5,739 bases of DNA, taken from NCBI GenBank assembly GCA_003123965.1, contig NNSL01000232.1, forward strand, positions 1 through 5,739, written 5' to 3'. The stretch is from Balneolaceae bacterium SMO_bin1 (lineage in GTDB: Bacteria; Bacteroidota; Rhodothermia; Balneolales; Balneolaceae). Shown here piece by piece: positions 1 to 5,739 of the stretch (positions are counted from its first letter, which is position 1; each line of letters begins with the position of its first letter). Both the position numbers and the translations under genes were made by a program. The notes beneath the pieces are model-generated. The model was not told where the DNA came from. It ran no database searches and saw nothing but the letters and a program-made list of their open reading frames with translations.

Positions 1-2
1 AG

Positions 3-50
3 AAAGGCCATAAAGAAATGCAAGATCCGAATAGTCGCAACAAGAAGTGA
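3..50 (+). CDS. possible C-terminal tail of a convergent gene (partial)
   Basis: Reading the plus strand from base 3 gives 15 hydrophilic, lysine-rich codons (KGHKEMQDPNSRNKK) followed by TGA at 48-50. This looks like the end of a protein whose body lies left of the window, and it would be convergent with rho. The call is weak because so few codons are visible. Another plus-strand frame is open from base 1 to a TAA at 82-84. On the minus strand an ATG at 9-11 could instead begin a gene downstream of rho. I do not recognise a family. Confidence 0.3.
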   Translation, partial: KGHKEMQDPNSRNKK

Positions 51-119
51 GGTTTGGCACATTAGGAAAAGCCTGCCAGTTTAATAAATCTAAACCAACA
101 GCTCACCACTCAAAACTAC

Positions 120-1310
120 TTACACCATAGCCGCTATCTGGTTCAGCAGCTCTTCGTTGCTGTCGGTGTTGCGCAGTACTTTTAAGAGGCTGTTCATCGA
201 TTCTTTGGGTGATTTTTTGAGCAGGTAGCGCCGCACCATATTTCGCTCTTCCATCGAATCTTTGATGAACTTATCTTCATTTCGCGTTCCTGAAGACGTA
301 ATATTTATGGCCGGGAAAATACGATCGTTGGCAAGCTCACGATCCAGCACCAGCTCCATATTACCGGTTCCCTTAAACTCTTCGAAAATCAGATCGTCCA
401 TGCGGGAATTAGTCTCAATGAGGCAGGTGGCAATAATGGTAAGCGATCCACCATTTTCGATTTTCCGCGCTGAGCCAAAAATCTTTTTCGGAATTTCGAG
501 TGCGCGAATATCCAAACCACCCGAGAGTGTGCGTCCGCTGTTGGCCTGCGCGGCGTTATACGCCCGGCCAAGCCGTGTTATAGAGTCAATAAGCAGCACG
601 GCATCCTCTCCCATTTCGGCTTTGCGTTTAGCGTAGCCAAGAGCCATTTCGGTTACCCGCAGGTGATTTTTAGTATCCTTGTCATTAGAAGAAGCAAAAA
701 CTTCGGCATCGGTGGACCGGATAAAATCAGTTACCTCCTCAGGCCGTTCATCAACCAGTAACACGCTGGTATGAATATCGGGGTAGTTAGTACAAACGGA
801 ATCGGCAATTTCTTTTAGCAGCACAGTTTTGCCGGTGCGGGGCGGTGCAACAATAAGTGCACGCTGTCCCTTGCCAATGGGGGCAACCAGATCAATAACC
901 CGCATATCGTAGTTTTCCGGGTCGTGCCCCAACTTAATATGCTCATTGGGCATAATCGGGGTTTGCAGCTCAAACCGCGTAGCACGCTGCCAGTGAATAG
1001 GGTCGCGATCGTTAATTTTTTCGATTGAGTGAATATGGCGGTGGCCGTGATTATCCTCTTCGTATTCACCTTCAATGATTAAGCCGGAGCGCAAATCGTG
1101 CTTTTTCACCTCGTCCGGATTAAGGAACGGATCGCGCGGTTCGTAGCTAAATTCGTGATCCAGCTTGCGGGCAAAGCCGTAGAGCTTTTCGTTAATTTCG
1201 GTAACCCCGCGATATCGGCCGGCCACTTCTACATGGCTGCCTTCATTAAATCGGGGTACAAATACGTTTTTATTCTTTTTGCGATTTCTATTGCTTCGAG
1301 AACGTCCCAT
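120..1310 (-). CDS. rho: transcription termination factor Rho
   Basis: Rho is a hexameric RNA-dependent ATPase that loads on nascent RNA and terminates transcription in the cytoplasm. The 396-residue product has a very basic N-terminus (residues 1-20, rich in R, K and N). A cold-shock-like RNA-binding domain follows at about 26-100, with LYGFAR (43-48) and DPFLNP (60-65) at the places of RNP1 and RNP2. The RecA-type ATPase core runs from about 135 to the end. It shows Walker A APPRTGKT (155-162), DERPEEVT with the probable catalytic Glu188, Walker B LLIDSITRLGRAYN (239-252), the Q-loop region TLSGGLDIRALEIPKKIFG and the arginine finger in SGTR (Arg343). All key catalytic residues appear intact. 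The helical N-terminal subdomain of E. coli Rho (419 aa) is absent, as is the long N-terminal insertion seen in many Bacteroidota Rho proteins. The ATG start is firm because an in-frame TAG lies 8 codons upstream (1332-1334). The gene sits downstream of a terminator, so it is probably a separate transcription unit. Confidence 0.97.
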   Translation of the reverse strand: MGRSRSNRNRKKNKNVFVPRFNEGSHVEVAGRYRGVTEINEKLYGFARKLDHEFSYEPRDPFLNPDEVKKHDLRSGLIIEGEYEEDNHGHRHIHSIEKINDRDPIHWQRATRFELQTPIMPNEHIKLGHDPENYDMRVIDLVAPIGKGQRALIVAPPRTGKTVLLKEIADSVCTNYPDIHTSVLLVDERPEEVTDFIRSTDAEVFASSNDKDTKNHLRVTEMALGYAKRKAEMGEDAVLLIDSITRLGRAYNAAQANSGRTLSGGLDIRALEIPKKIFGSARKIENGGSLTIIATCLIETNSRMDDLIFEEFKGTGNMELVLDRELANDRIFPAINITSSGTRNEDKFIKDSMEERNMVRRYLLKKSPKESMNSLLKVLRNTDSNEELLNQIAAMV

Positions 1311-1362
1311 TACATCCAGATTTGTTTGGTGCTATCTGAAATTTCAATTGGTTATTGCCTGT

Positions 1363-1370
1363 CAAAGATA
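1363..1370 (-). promoter_or_regulatory. candidate rho promoter, -7 element TATCTTTG
   Basis: On the minus strand, TATCTTTG exactly matches the Bacteroidota -7 consensus TAnnTTTG. It lies 52 bp before the rho ATG and downstream of the terminator of the preceding operon, where a rho promoter is expected. The upstream -33 element is not clear: a TTG lies 12 bp upstream and a TTTG 25 bp upstream, neither at the usual spacing of about 19 bp. A TTGACA overlaps the 3' part of the element but has no good -10 partner. Confidence 0.4.
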
Positions 1371-1438
1371 AGCGGTTGAAACCAAGGAAAATTTTCAAAC
1401 AGTGATAAAAATATTGTGAAGAATTTAAAGAAATGAAA

Positions 1439-1471
1439 TTGAACAGTCCCGCTTAAGCCGGGACTGTTCAA
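1439..1471 (-). terminator. intrinsic terminator after the TPR gene
   Basis: Two perfect 13-base arms (TTGAACAGTCCCG and CGGGACTGTTCAA on the plus strand) flank a 7-base loop, giving a long, GC-rich-centred hairpin. It begins 38 bases beyond the stop codon of the TPR gene. On the minus strand the hairpin is followed by a T-rich stretch (TTTCATTTCTTT), as expected of a Rho-independent terminator for minus-strand transcription. The plus-strand side (AATAACTTAATAG) has no U-tract, so the terminator is probably one-directional. It separates the envelope operon from rho. Confidence 0.85.
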
Positions 1472-1509
1472 ATAACTTAATAGAAGAAGATAAGAATGTT
1501 TCCGATTTT

Positions 1510-2862
1510 TTAAAACTCTCGGATAGTAGTGCTTTCGTTAATCCAGGAATAGCAGGAGTTAAGCGAACCGTCAATTCGGATGCTGTCTCCGGTGTTCCAG
1601 TCAGAAGTCATGAAAATCGCTTCGCTGGTAGGAGCAGCCTGGCGGAATGTTTGCGCACGGCTATTGGCAGCACCTGTTACTGATGAATCTGCCTGCTTCG
1701 CCTGGTTCAAATAGTCAAGCACGAGCCAGTACACAGCGCGATCTTGGCGCTTTAGCTCACGGCCCGAAGTACAATTTCGTACAGCCTGCGCATAAGCATC
1801 AGCTATGTTGATGTACGCTTGCCCAAGGCTTGAATCTATCTCCAGGGCCTTACGTGCAGTACTGCGAACCTGCTGCAAGTTACCAAGGTTCAAGTGTGCA
1901 GTAGAAAGACTCATGTAGATTGACTTCAGCTGATCCGGCTTCTCGGTTTTATCCTTAGCTTCATCAAGATACTTAATGGCTTCTTTGTAATTACCATTCT
2001 GAATCGCTGTATTGGCCAGCGATGTAACATTTTGGTAACTCGGGTTCATTTCGTAAAGCTTTTGGTTTAGCTCTTGCGCTTTCTGCACCATATCCTGGTT
2101 CTCATAAATATTGCGCAGCTCACGCAGCACTTCCAAGTCCTCAGGATTCTCTTCAAGCTTGCCTTCCAGGAACGTCATGCGCTCTTCGGGCGAATCAAAC
2201 AGCTTGTCGCGAATTTTATCAAAATAACTCTTGAGGTTTTCTACCGCGTTGCTTTCAACTTTTTTGATTATGCCCAATGCTTCCTGTTTAGAAGCTTCGG
2301 TATCCTGGCTGACCAGATGATTGAGTAACCATTTAATGTAATAACCGTCGGCAGTGGTAGTCATTTCCTCGGGATTCAGGTTATACGCCTTGCGATACTG
2401 CTCAGCCGCTTTAACTTCAGCGCTGTCAATATAATCGGCATTGTTTTGATATAACCTACCGTGATTGATGTGCCATTGCACGTAATCTATTTCCTCCTGA
2501 GAAAAATTGTCAAATACCTTGTCGTAAATCAGATTTGCAGAATCTACGTAGGCACTTTTCAAACTAGGATCGGTGGATTGTGCAGCAAGCTCTTCATAAA
2601 TCGTGATGAAACGATCTAAATTGGTCGCCAAGTCATAGCGATTATAGCCTTCAATACTTTTCTGCATATTTTTTAGTATCCAGCGCCCATTATTTAAAGC
2701 CGACTTGTAGCTCTCATTTTGAAAATCAGTAACAAAAAGTGAGTAAGCCTCAAGCTCACTTAATCCATACGGCGGTTCTACTTGATCACCACCATTTTGC
2801 GCAAAGGTATCGGTAGTACCTATAAAAAGCAGCGCAACTAATATAAGAGTCAGTTTTTTCAT
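1510..2862 (-). CDS. secreted tetratricopeptide-repeat (TPR) protein
   Basis: This 450-residue protein is predicted to be exported and to act as a helical-repeat binding scaffold in the periplasm. A Sec signal peptide is clear: MKK, a hydrophobic core (about 4-16) and probable signal peptidase I cleavage after Ala21 in TFA-Q. Helical repeats fill the rest. TPR-like units are visible near 152-165 (EQYRKAYNLNP), 231-274, 275-308 (ANTAIQNGNYKEAIKYLDEA) and 311-345 (LSTAHLNLGNLQQVRSTARKALEID), with another starting at about 348. The C-terminal part has the pattern of a recurrent Bacteroidota family from recall: Cys364, then RAVYWLVLDYLNQA (375-388), and a short tail with GDSIRI and Cys437 in CYSWINESTT (437-446). 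The two cysteines might form a disulfide, which is inference. The gene begins with ATG 52 bp from the barrel gene's stop and ends shortly before a strong terminator, so it is probably the last gene of the operon. Its partner and exact role are unknown. Confidence 0.85.
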   Translation of the reverse strand: MKKLTLILVALLFIGTTDTFAQNGGDQVEPPYGLSELEAYSLFVTDFQNESYKSALNNGRWILKNMQKSIEGYNRYDLATNLDRFITIYEELAAQSTDPSLKSAYVDSANLIYDKVFDNFSQEEIDYVQWHINHGRLYQNNADYIDSAEVKAAEQYRKAYNLNPEEMTTTADGYYIKWLLNHLVSQDTEASKQEALGIIKKVESNAVENLKSYFDKIRDKLFDSPEERMTFLEGKLEENPEDLEVLRELRNIYENQDMVQKAQELNQKLYEMNPSYQNVTSLANTAIQNGNYKEAIKYLDEAKDKTEKPDQLKSIYMSLSTAHLNLGNLQQVRSTARKALEIDSSLGQAYINIADAYAQAVRNCTSGRELKRQDRAVYWLVLDYLNQAKQADSSVTGAANSRAQTFRQAAPTSEAIFMTSDWNTGDSIRIDGSLNSCYSWINESTTIREF

Positions 2863-2914
2863 AATACTGTTGGTTTTTCTCGTTGTTTACATTTATAACT
2901 GAAATTACACCGAA

Positions 2915-4237
2915 TTATTGCAATTTGGGTCTGAAGAAAAATAATTCTGCTAAATTCAGGGATAGTTTCACTCCCCATATATTTTCTTTAACGAGATTCA
3001 TGTTTTTTGTTCCACGAATACCGTAATAAACGCTTAAATCGATTGAAGAACGGAAATTGTTCATCCGCGTGGGCGACATAATACCCAGACCGGCCGACAC
3101 CTTTAACATGTCAATTTTCTCGTTATTGATGGTTAAATGGCCCGAATCGTAACTGGCTCCCAGCCGGTACTTAAATTGCGAGAAAAATTTGTCTGAACCT
3201 GTTGTGTATGGAAAATATCGCACTCCGGCACCAACTTTAACGCGGTCAGTAAATTCAACCCCGGGCGGTGGAGCATTAAGCTCATTTTCAAAATCAGACC
3301 ACTGCTCGTAGCGGCCCTCAACCGTAAACGCTAATAGATTGCTGGTTCGGTACGTTGCTCCGGCGGTTAACCCGAGTGGTAGCCGAATATTGCCCGTGGC
3401 CAACTCCTCAATTACATCTGCATTCTCGTCTTCGGGATCGCCAGAAACAAACGGGGCTTCAATTACCTTTTCGGCCTCAAATTCAACCGGCAGGCGAAAC
3501 GTGAGTCCCAAATCCAATCGGTCGTTTTCTTTGGCAAGCGAAGGCAAGCTGAAAAATGCACCAATGCGATTGCCAAATCCGGAACCGTTGGTCTCATAAG
3601 TGGTGCTCACCTGATTGGCAAAAGATGAATCGGTAAATGAAGTGGTAAAACGATTTTCTATAGAAGCATATACCAGCGAACCAGCATAGCCTACCGAAAC
3701 ATTATCATTTATGCGCCATCCCACACCCAGCTCAAGCTGGTTTATACCTCCATTGCCTACATTAGCTGAAGTGAAGTCAATTGTTTCCACGGCCGAACCA
3801 GACTGCACCATACGCTCTCCGTCCTGTATCACCTCGAACGAAGTTTCGGTTAAAGGCGAAAAGGAAGCCGAAATTCCCAGCTCACCCTTGTATATGGGTA
3901 GTTGAAGCTGAAAATTATTGACCGTCAGCAGTGAATAGTTTGCATTGCCCGTATTATCTTCGGCATAGAAATTTTTCATTTCCAGTCCGCCGGTTGCTTT
4001 CCCTAAAACCGTACTGCCCCAATGCGCAGGATTTGCAACACCGGGTACCAATGATTCAGTATATGACACGCCCCACAAGCCAAGTCCATCGGCGCTGGAG
4101 CTGCCGTAATCAACCGGGGTGCCTACTCCAAACTGAGAGTAAAATGAGCCCTGGCTTACTTGCCCGTCATTCCCTTGGGCAAATGCCAAAACACTATTTA
4201 TACAGAAAAAAAGCGTTATAAATATTCGTTTTCGCAA
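2915..4237 (-). CDS. outer-membrane beta-barrel protein, OmpP1/FadL-like
   Basis: The 440-residue product has a signal peptide (RKR, hydrophobic core 5-18, probable cleavage after Ala20 in AFA-Q). The mature start contains SFYSQFGVG (31-39) and later VANPAHW (67-73), the pattern of Bacteroidota barrel proteins related to the FadL/OmpP1 hydrophobic-compound transporters. The rest alternates polar and hydrophobic residues in beta-strand fashion, with Gly- and aromatic-rich strands such as NQLELGVGWRI and SVGYAGSLVYASI. A long acidic stretch (about 262-280) probably forms an exposed loop. The chain ends in an amphipathic strand and FFFRPKLQ. The substrate cannot be deduced. The start is a TTG at 4235-4237, because an in-frame TAG (the stop of the DUF4270 gene) lies just 9 bases upstream and no ATG or GTG lies between; a CTG two codons upstream is the only alternative. 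The 9-bp gap implies cotranscription and probably translational coupling with the DUF4270 gene. Confidence 0.82.
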   Translation of the reverse strand: MRKRIFITLFFCINSVLAFAQGNDGQVSQGSFYSQFGVGTPVDYGSSSADGLGLWGVSYTESLVPGVANPAHWGSTVLGKATGGLEMKNFYAEDNTGNANYSLLTVNNFQLQLPIYKGELGISASFSPLTETSFEVIQDGERMVQSGSAVETIDFTSANVGNGGINQLELGVGWRINDNVSVGYAGSLVYASIENRFTTSFTDSSFANQVSTTYETNGSGFGNRIGAFFSLPSLAKENDRLDLGLTFRLPVEFEAEKVIEAPFVSGDPEDENADVIEELATGNIRLPLGLTAGATYRTSNLLAFTVEGRYEQWSDFENELNAPPPGVEFTDRVKVGAGVRYFPYTTGSDKFFSQFKYRLGASYDSGHLTINNEKIDMLKVSAGLGIMSPTRMNNFRSSIDLSVYYGIRGTKNMNLVKENIWGVKLSLNLAELFFFRPKLQ

Positions 4238-4246
4238 ATCCAGAAC

Positions 4247-5458
4247 CTAGTTATTATTTGTATATGTAATGATAAGTTTCGGTGATTTTGAACCATCAGC
4301 CCCATTAAAAAGTACATTAGAGCGTATAATGCCGTCTTTATTTCCCTGTGTGATATAGAACCGTAGCGAATCACGCAGGTTTTCAAGAATACCCGCATTT
4401 ATTCTATCAGTAAGCAGAAAGTGGTAGGCTTCATCTTTTTCCCGATAAACACCTGCTACCGGAAATGGCTGCTGCCCGGCACCTACCGGTTGATTGAGTG
4501 ACTGCGGTAGTTCATCCCCTTCAAGCAAATGCAATTTCAGGAATGAGGGGTCAGGCCGAACGGCATTGGGCCCTGCCTGATTGATGCTCTCCTGTAAAAC
4601 AAGATTATCGCGATAAATAACCAGCTCAGCCTTTGCAATTGCACTTGAACCTAAATTTTCGGTCGAAAAATCGTAATCGAAATTGATGATCTGCTCATAG
4701 GTACTAAAAAGGTTAAACGAACCAGCGTTACTCGCAGTGCCGTTTCGATCAACGCTAAAGGCGGCATTATTAAGAGCGATGGTTAAATCAAAATCATTGG
4801 CAGTTGCACTTTCTACTTCTGTAGCGATAAAGTTTGATTCCGTGGAATTTATCGGAATTATTTTTCCTGAGTTCTGCGGCACAAGCGCCAGCCCAAAAAA
4901 TTGGCGGGCGTAAAGCGAATCCCTGTTATCGCCCGATCGGTCGTAGAAATCGCCGTATTTCTCTTTCCATTCTGTGCTTAGCGGAATATCTATACTATCT
5001 TCGCCTGCAACGCTAAAAGATGCTACCGTGGCACCTTCCACCAGGTCAACTTCATCATTGATGCGCCAGGCCGGGCCGCGCCATAGCTCTGCAACCTCTA
5101 CAAGGTCAAACTGCATGCTGGCCAGCGAATCGCCATATATCGCTTCTTGGTTAAAAACCAACCGAAGCTGCATTTCGGTATCTTGGTCAAAAAATGAGGT
5201 GCCGCCATTGGGTGCCAAGCGCGGCTTGATTAATGCACGCGCCGTTATGTTCCCAAAGTGAGGGTCTTGAAACTGCCCGGCAGAAAAGAACCCCAAATTT
5301 CCGGTATACGCTTCCAGAGCTTGCGTTTGAAACCCGGTTACCTCAAGGGTGTCAATATTCAGGTCTGCTATGGGGTCGCCTACATCGGCACCCACCGAGC
5401 CCGAATCTTGACAACCGACGAGCTGAAATGCAACTATAGCTACTAGAACCAGCGGCAA
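4247..5458 (-). CDS. DUF4270 family lipoprotein
   Basis: The 403-residue reading frame begins with a hydrophobic stretch ending in a lipobox, LVGC, with Cys16 as the probable lipidated residue. The mature protein starts QDSGSVGADVGD, typical of DUF4270, an uncharacterised Bacteroidota lipoprotein family. Other family-like signs are GQFQDPHFGNITARALIK (61-78), many beta-strand segments, and the ending SPKLIITYT (392-400), which resembles beta-sandwich domains. It is probably anchored to the outer membrane; acidic residues soon after the Cys could favour surface exposure, but this is weak. The neighbouring gene on the upstream side looks like a glycogen synthase, an adjacency I recall as common for DUF4270. 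The start is doubtful. The only start in this frame is TTG at 5456-5458, and a TAA lies four codons upstream, leaving a signal peptide with no positive charge. The missing basic part appears one frame away (5460-5504), so the annotated 5' end is probably affected by a one-base frame break. Confidence 0.8.
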   Translation of the reverse strand: MPLVLVAIVAFQLVGCQDSGSVGADVGDPIADLNIDTLEVTGFQTQALEAYTGNLGFFSAGQFQDPHFGNITARALIKPRLAPNGGTSFFDQDTEMQLRLVFNQEAIYGDSLASMQFDLVEVAELWRGPAWRINDEVDLVEGATVASFSVAGEDSIDIPLSTEWKEKYGDFYDRSGDNRDSLYARQFFGLALVPQNSGKIIPINSTESNFIATEVESATANDFDLTIALNNAAFSVDRNGTASNAGSFNLFSTYEQIINFDYDFSTENLGSSAIAKAELVIYRDNLVLQESINQAGPNAVRPDPSFLKLHLLEGDELPQSLNQPVGAGQQPFPVAGVYREKDEAYHFLLTDRINAGILENLRDSLRFYITQGNKDGIIRSNVLFNGADGSKSPKLIITYTNNN

Positions 5459-5520
5459 ATAACACTTTTAGACCGCTCAACAACTTTTTTATAAATCTAA
5501 TCAACGAACTAACACTCCAC
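5457..5520 (-). other. displaced signal-peptide start and RBS of the DUF4270 gene
   Basis: Just upstream of the DUF4270 reading frame, the +1-shifted frame on the minus strand reads TTG (5502-5504) then IRFIKKLLSGLKVL, an ideal basic n-region for a lipoprotein signal peptide. A GTGGAG (5515-5520) lies 10 bases before that TTG as a possible Shine-Dalgarno site. Removing one base from the three-A run at 5457-5459 joins it to LPLVLVAIVAFQLVGC, giving a normal 30-residue lipoprotein signal with four basic residues. As the sequence stands, the frames do not join. This may be a sequencing or assembly error or a real mutation. Confidence 0.5.
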
Positions 5521-5532
5521 TTTCTTAAAAAA

Positions 5533-5739
5533 TTACTCTTCTTCGTCCGACCCGGCAATGCCTTCGTAGTAGTCGGCAAACTTATCGGATACCATCTCGG
5601 GTGAGCCCTGAATTTTGGTCGGCTTAATATTCAGCTGCTCAAATTCATCATCAAGCTGATCTTTTATGCGGTTGCCCGTCACAATATGATCACCAAAACG
5701 CATGCCCAGGTTGCGCAGATCAACTTTACCATCGTTCAC
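5533..5739 (-). CDS. C-terminal end of a glycogen/starch synthase-like protein (partial)
   Basis: Only the last 68 codons and the TAA stop are in the window; the gene continues past the right edge, and the first visible codon (GTG) need not be a start. The visible protein is soluble, with RFGDHIVTGNRIKDQLDDEF (14-33), NIKPTKIQ (37-44), FADYYEG (54-60) and an acidic tail SDEEE. By recall, this resembles the end of the short (about 270-residue) Bacteroidota glycogen/starch synthase proteins, which correspond to the N-terminal half of GT5 synthases and end in a pattern of D-x-V-I-x-(A/T)-S/G, K-P and F-A-x-x-Y-x-x-(Y/F)-Y. Position immediately before a DUF4270 gene supports this. No catalytic motif is visible in this fragment, so activity cannot be judged. 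The downstream gap to the DUF4270 gene is 28 bp if that gene starts at 5504, or 74 bp if at 5458. Confidence 0.55.
   Translation of the reverse strand: MNDGKVDLRNLGMRFGDHIVTGNRIKDQLDDEFEQLNIKPTKIQGSPEMVSDKFADYYEGIAGSDEEE

Noticed and set aside
51..119. Short inverted repeats (TGGCA/TGCCA at 55-78, GTTTA/TAAAC at 79-95) as a rho terminator
   Set aside because: Arms are only 5 bp, one with a 14-base loop and the other AT-rich, with no clear T-tract on either strand. They may be chance.
262..636. Plus-strand 124-codon reading frame inside rho
   Set aside because: Wholly antisense to the conserved ATPase core of Rho; low-complexity Ser/Arg-rich translation typical of a shadow frame.
1098..1379. 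Plus-strand reading frame opposite the start of rho
   Set aside because: It is antisense to a certain gene for most of its length, resembles no family, and owes its openness to the codon pattern of rho.
2863..2914. Separate promoter for the TPR gene
   Set aside because: TAATTTCA on the minus strand is two bases off TAnnTTTG and no partner element is seen; cotranscription with the barrel gene is simpler.
3931..4221. Plus-strand reading frame opposite the barrel gene
   Set aside because: Antisense to the signal peptide and first strands of a well-supported gene, with an implausible composition (many Arg, His, Pro).
5352..5579. Minus-strand 75-codon reading frame as an independent small gene
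   Set aside because: It overlaps both the synthase end and the lipoprotein gene out of frame. Only its middle part (5460-5504) is meaningful, as the displaced n-region of the DUF4270 signal peptide.
1..5739. Mobile element, CRISPR array, defence or secondary-metabolite system
   Set aside because: No direct-repeat arrays, transposase, integrase, nuclease or toxin motifs were found; every large reading frame is explained by housekeeping or envelope genes.

Overview
The window looks like ordinary chromosomal DNA from a Bacteroidota-type (FCB group) bacterium, possibly a member of Balneolota or a related lineage. The evidence is a DUF4270-type lipoprotein, an OmpP1/FadL-like barrel with the SxYSxFGxG N-terminus typical of that group, and a periplasmic TPR protein ending in a WINESTT-type tail. 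A TAnnTTTG-type promoter element also fits. The phylum-level call rests on family knowledge and synteny; the genus is not determinable here.

All complete genes lie on the minus strand, so the layout reads right to left. At the right edge is the last 68 codons of a gene that I infer to be a short glycogen/starch synthase-like protein (5533-5739). This is followed by a DUF4270 lipoprotein (4247-5458), a FadL-like outer-membrane barrel (2915-4237) only 9 bp further on, and a secreted TPR protein (1510-2862) after a 51-bp gap. A strong intrinsic terminator (1439-1471) closes this group. A separate promoter candidate (1363-1370) then precedes rho, encoding transcription termination factor Rho (120-1310). 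At the far left, 3-50 on the plus strand may be the tail of a convergent gene.

The middle three genes look like one cell-envelope operon: a lipid-anchored protein, an outer-membrane barrel and a periplasmic helical-repeat protein. The sequence supports their locations through signal peptides, but not a defined shared function. Rho is a housekeeping gene that appears to be transcribed independently.

I found no mobile element, CRISPR array, tRNA, rRNA or defence system, and no convincing novel system. The points most worth a second look are an apparent one-base frame break in the signal peptide of the DUF4270 gene, a short Rho without the N-terminal helical domain, and the possible functional link among the three envelope proteins. 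No stretch over 300 bases lacks a gene. The gaps are 51-119 (nothing convincing), 1311-1509 (promoter and terminator), 2864-2914 (nothing clear) and 5459-5532 (displaced signal-peptide codons).
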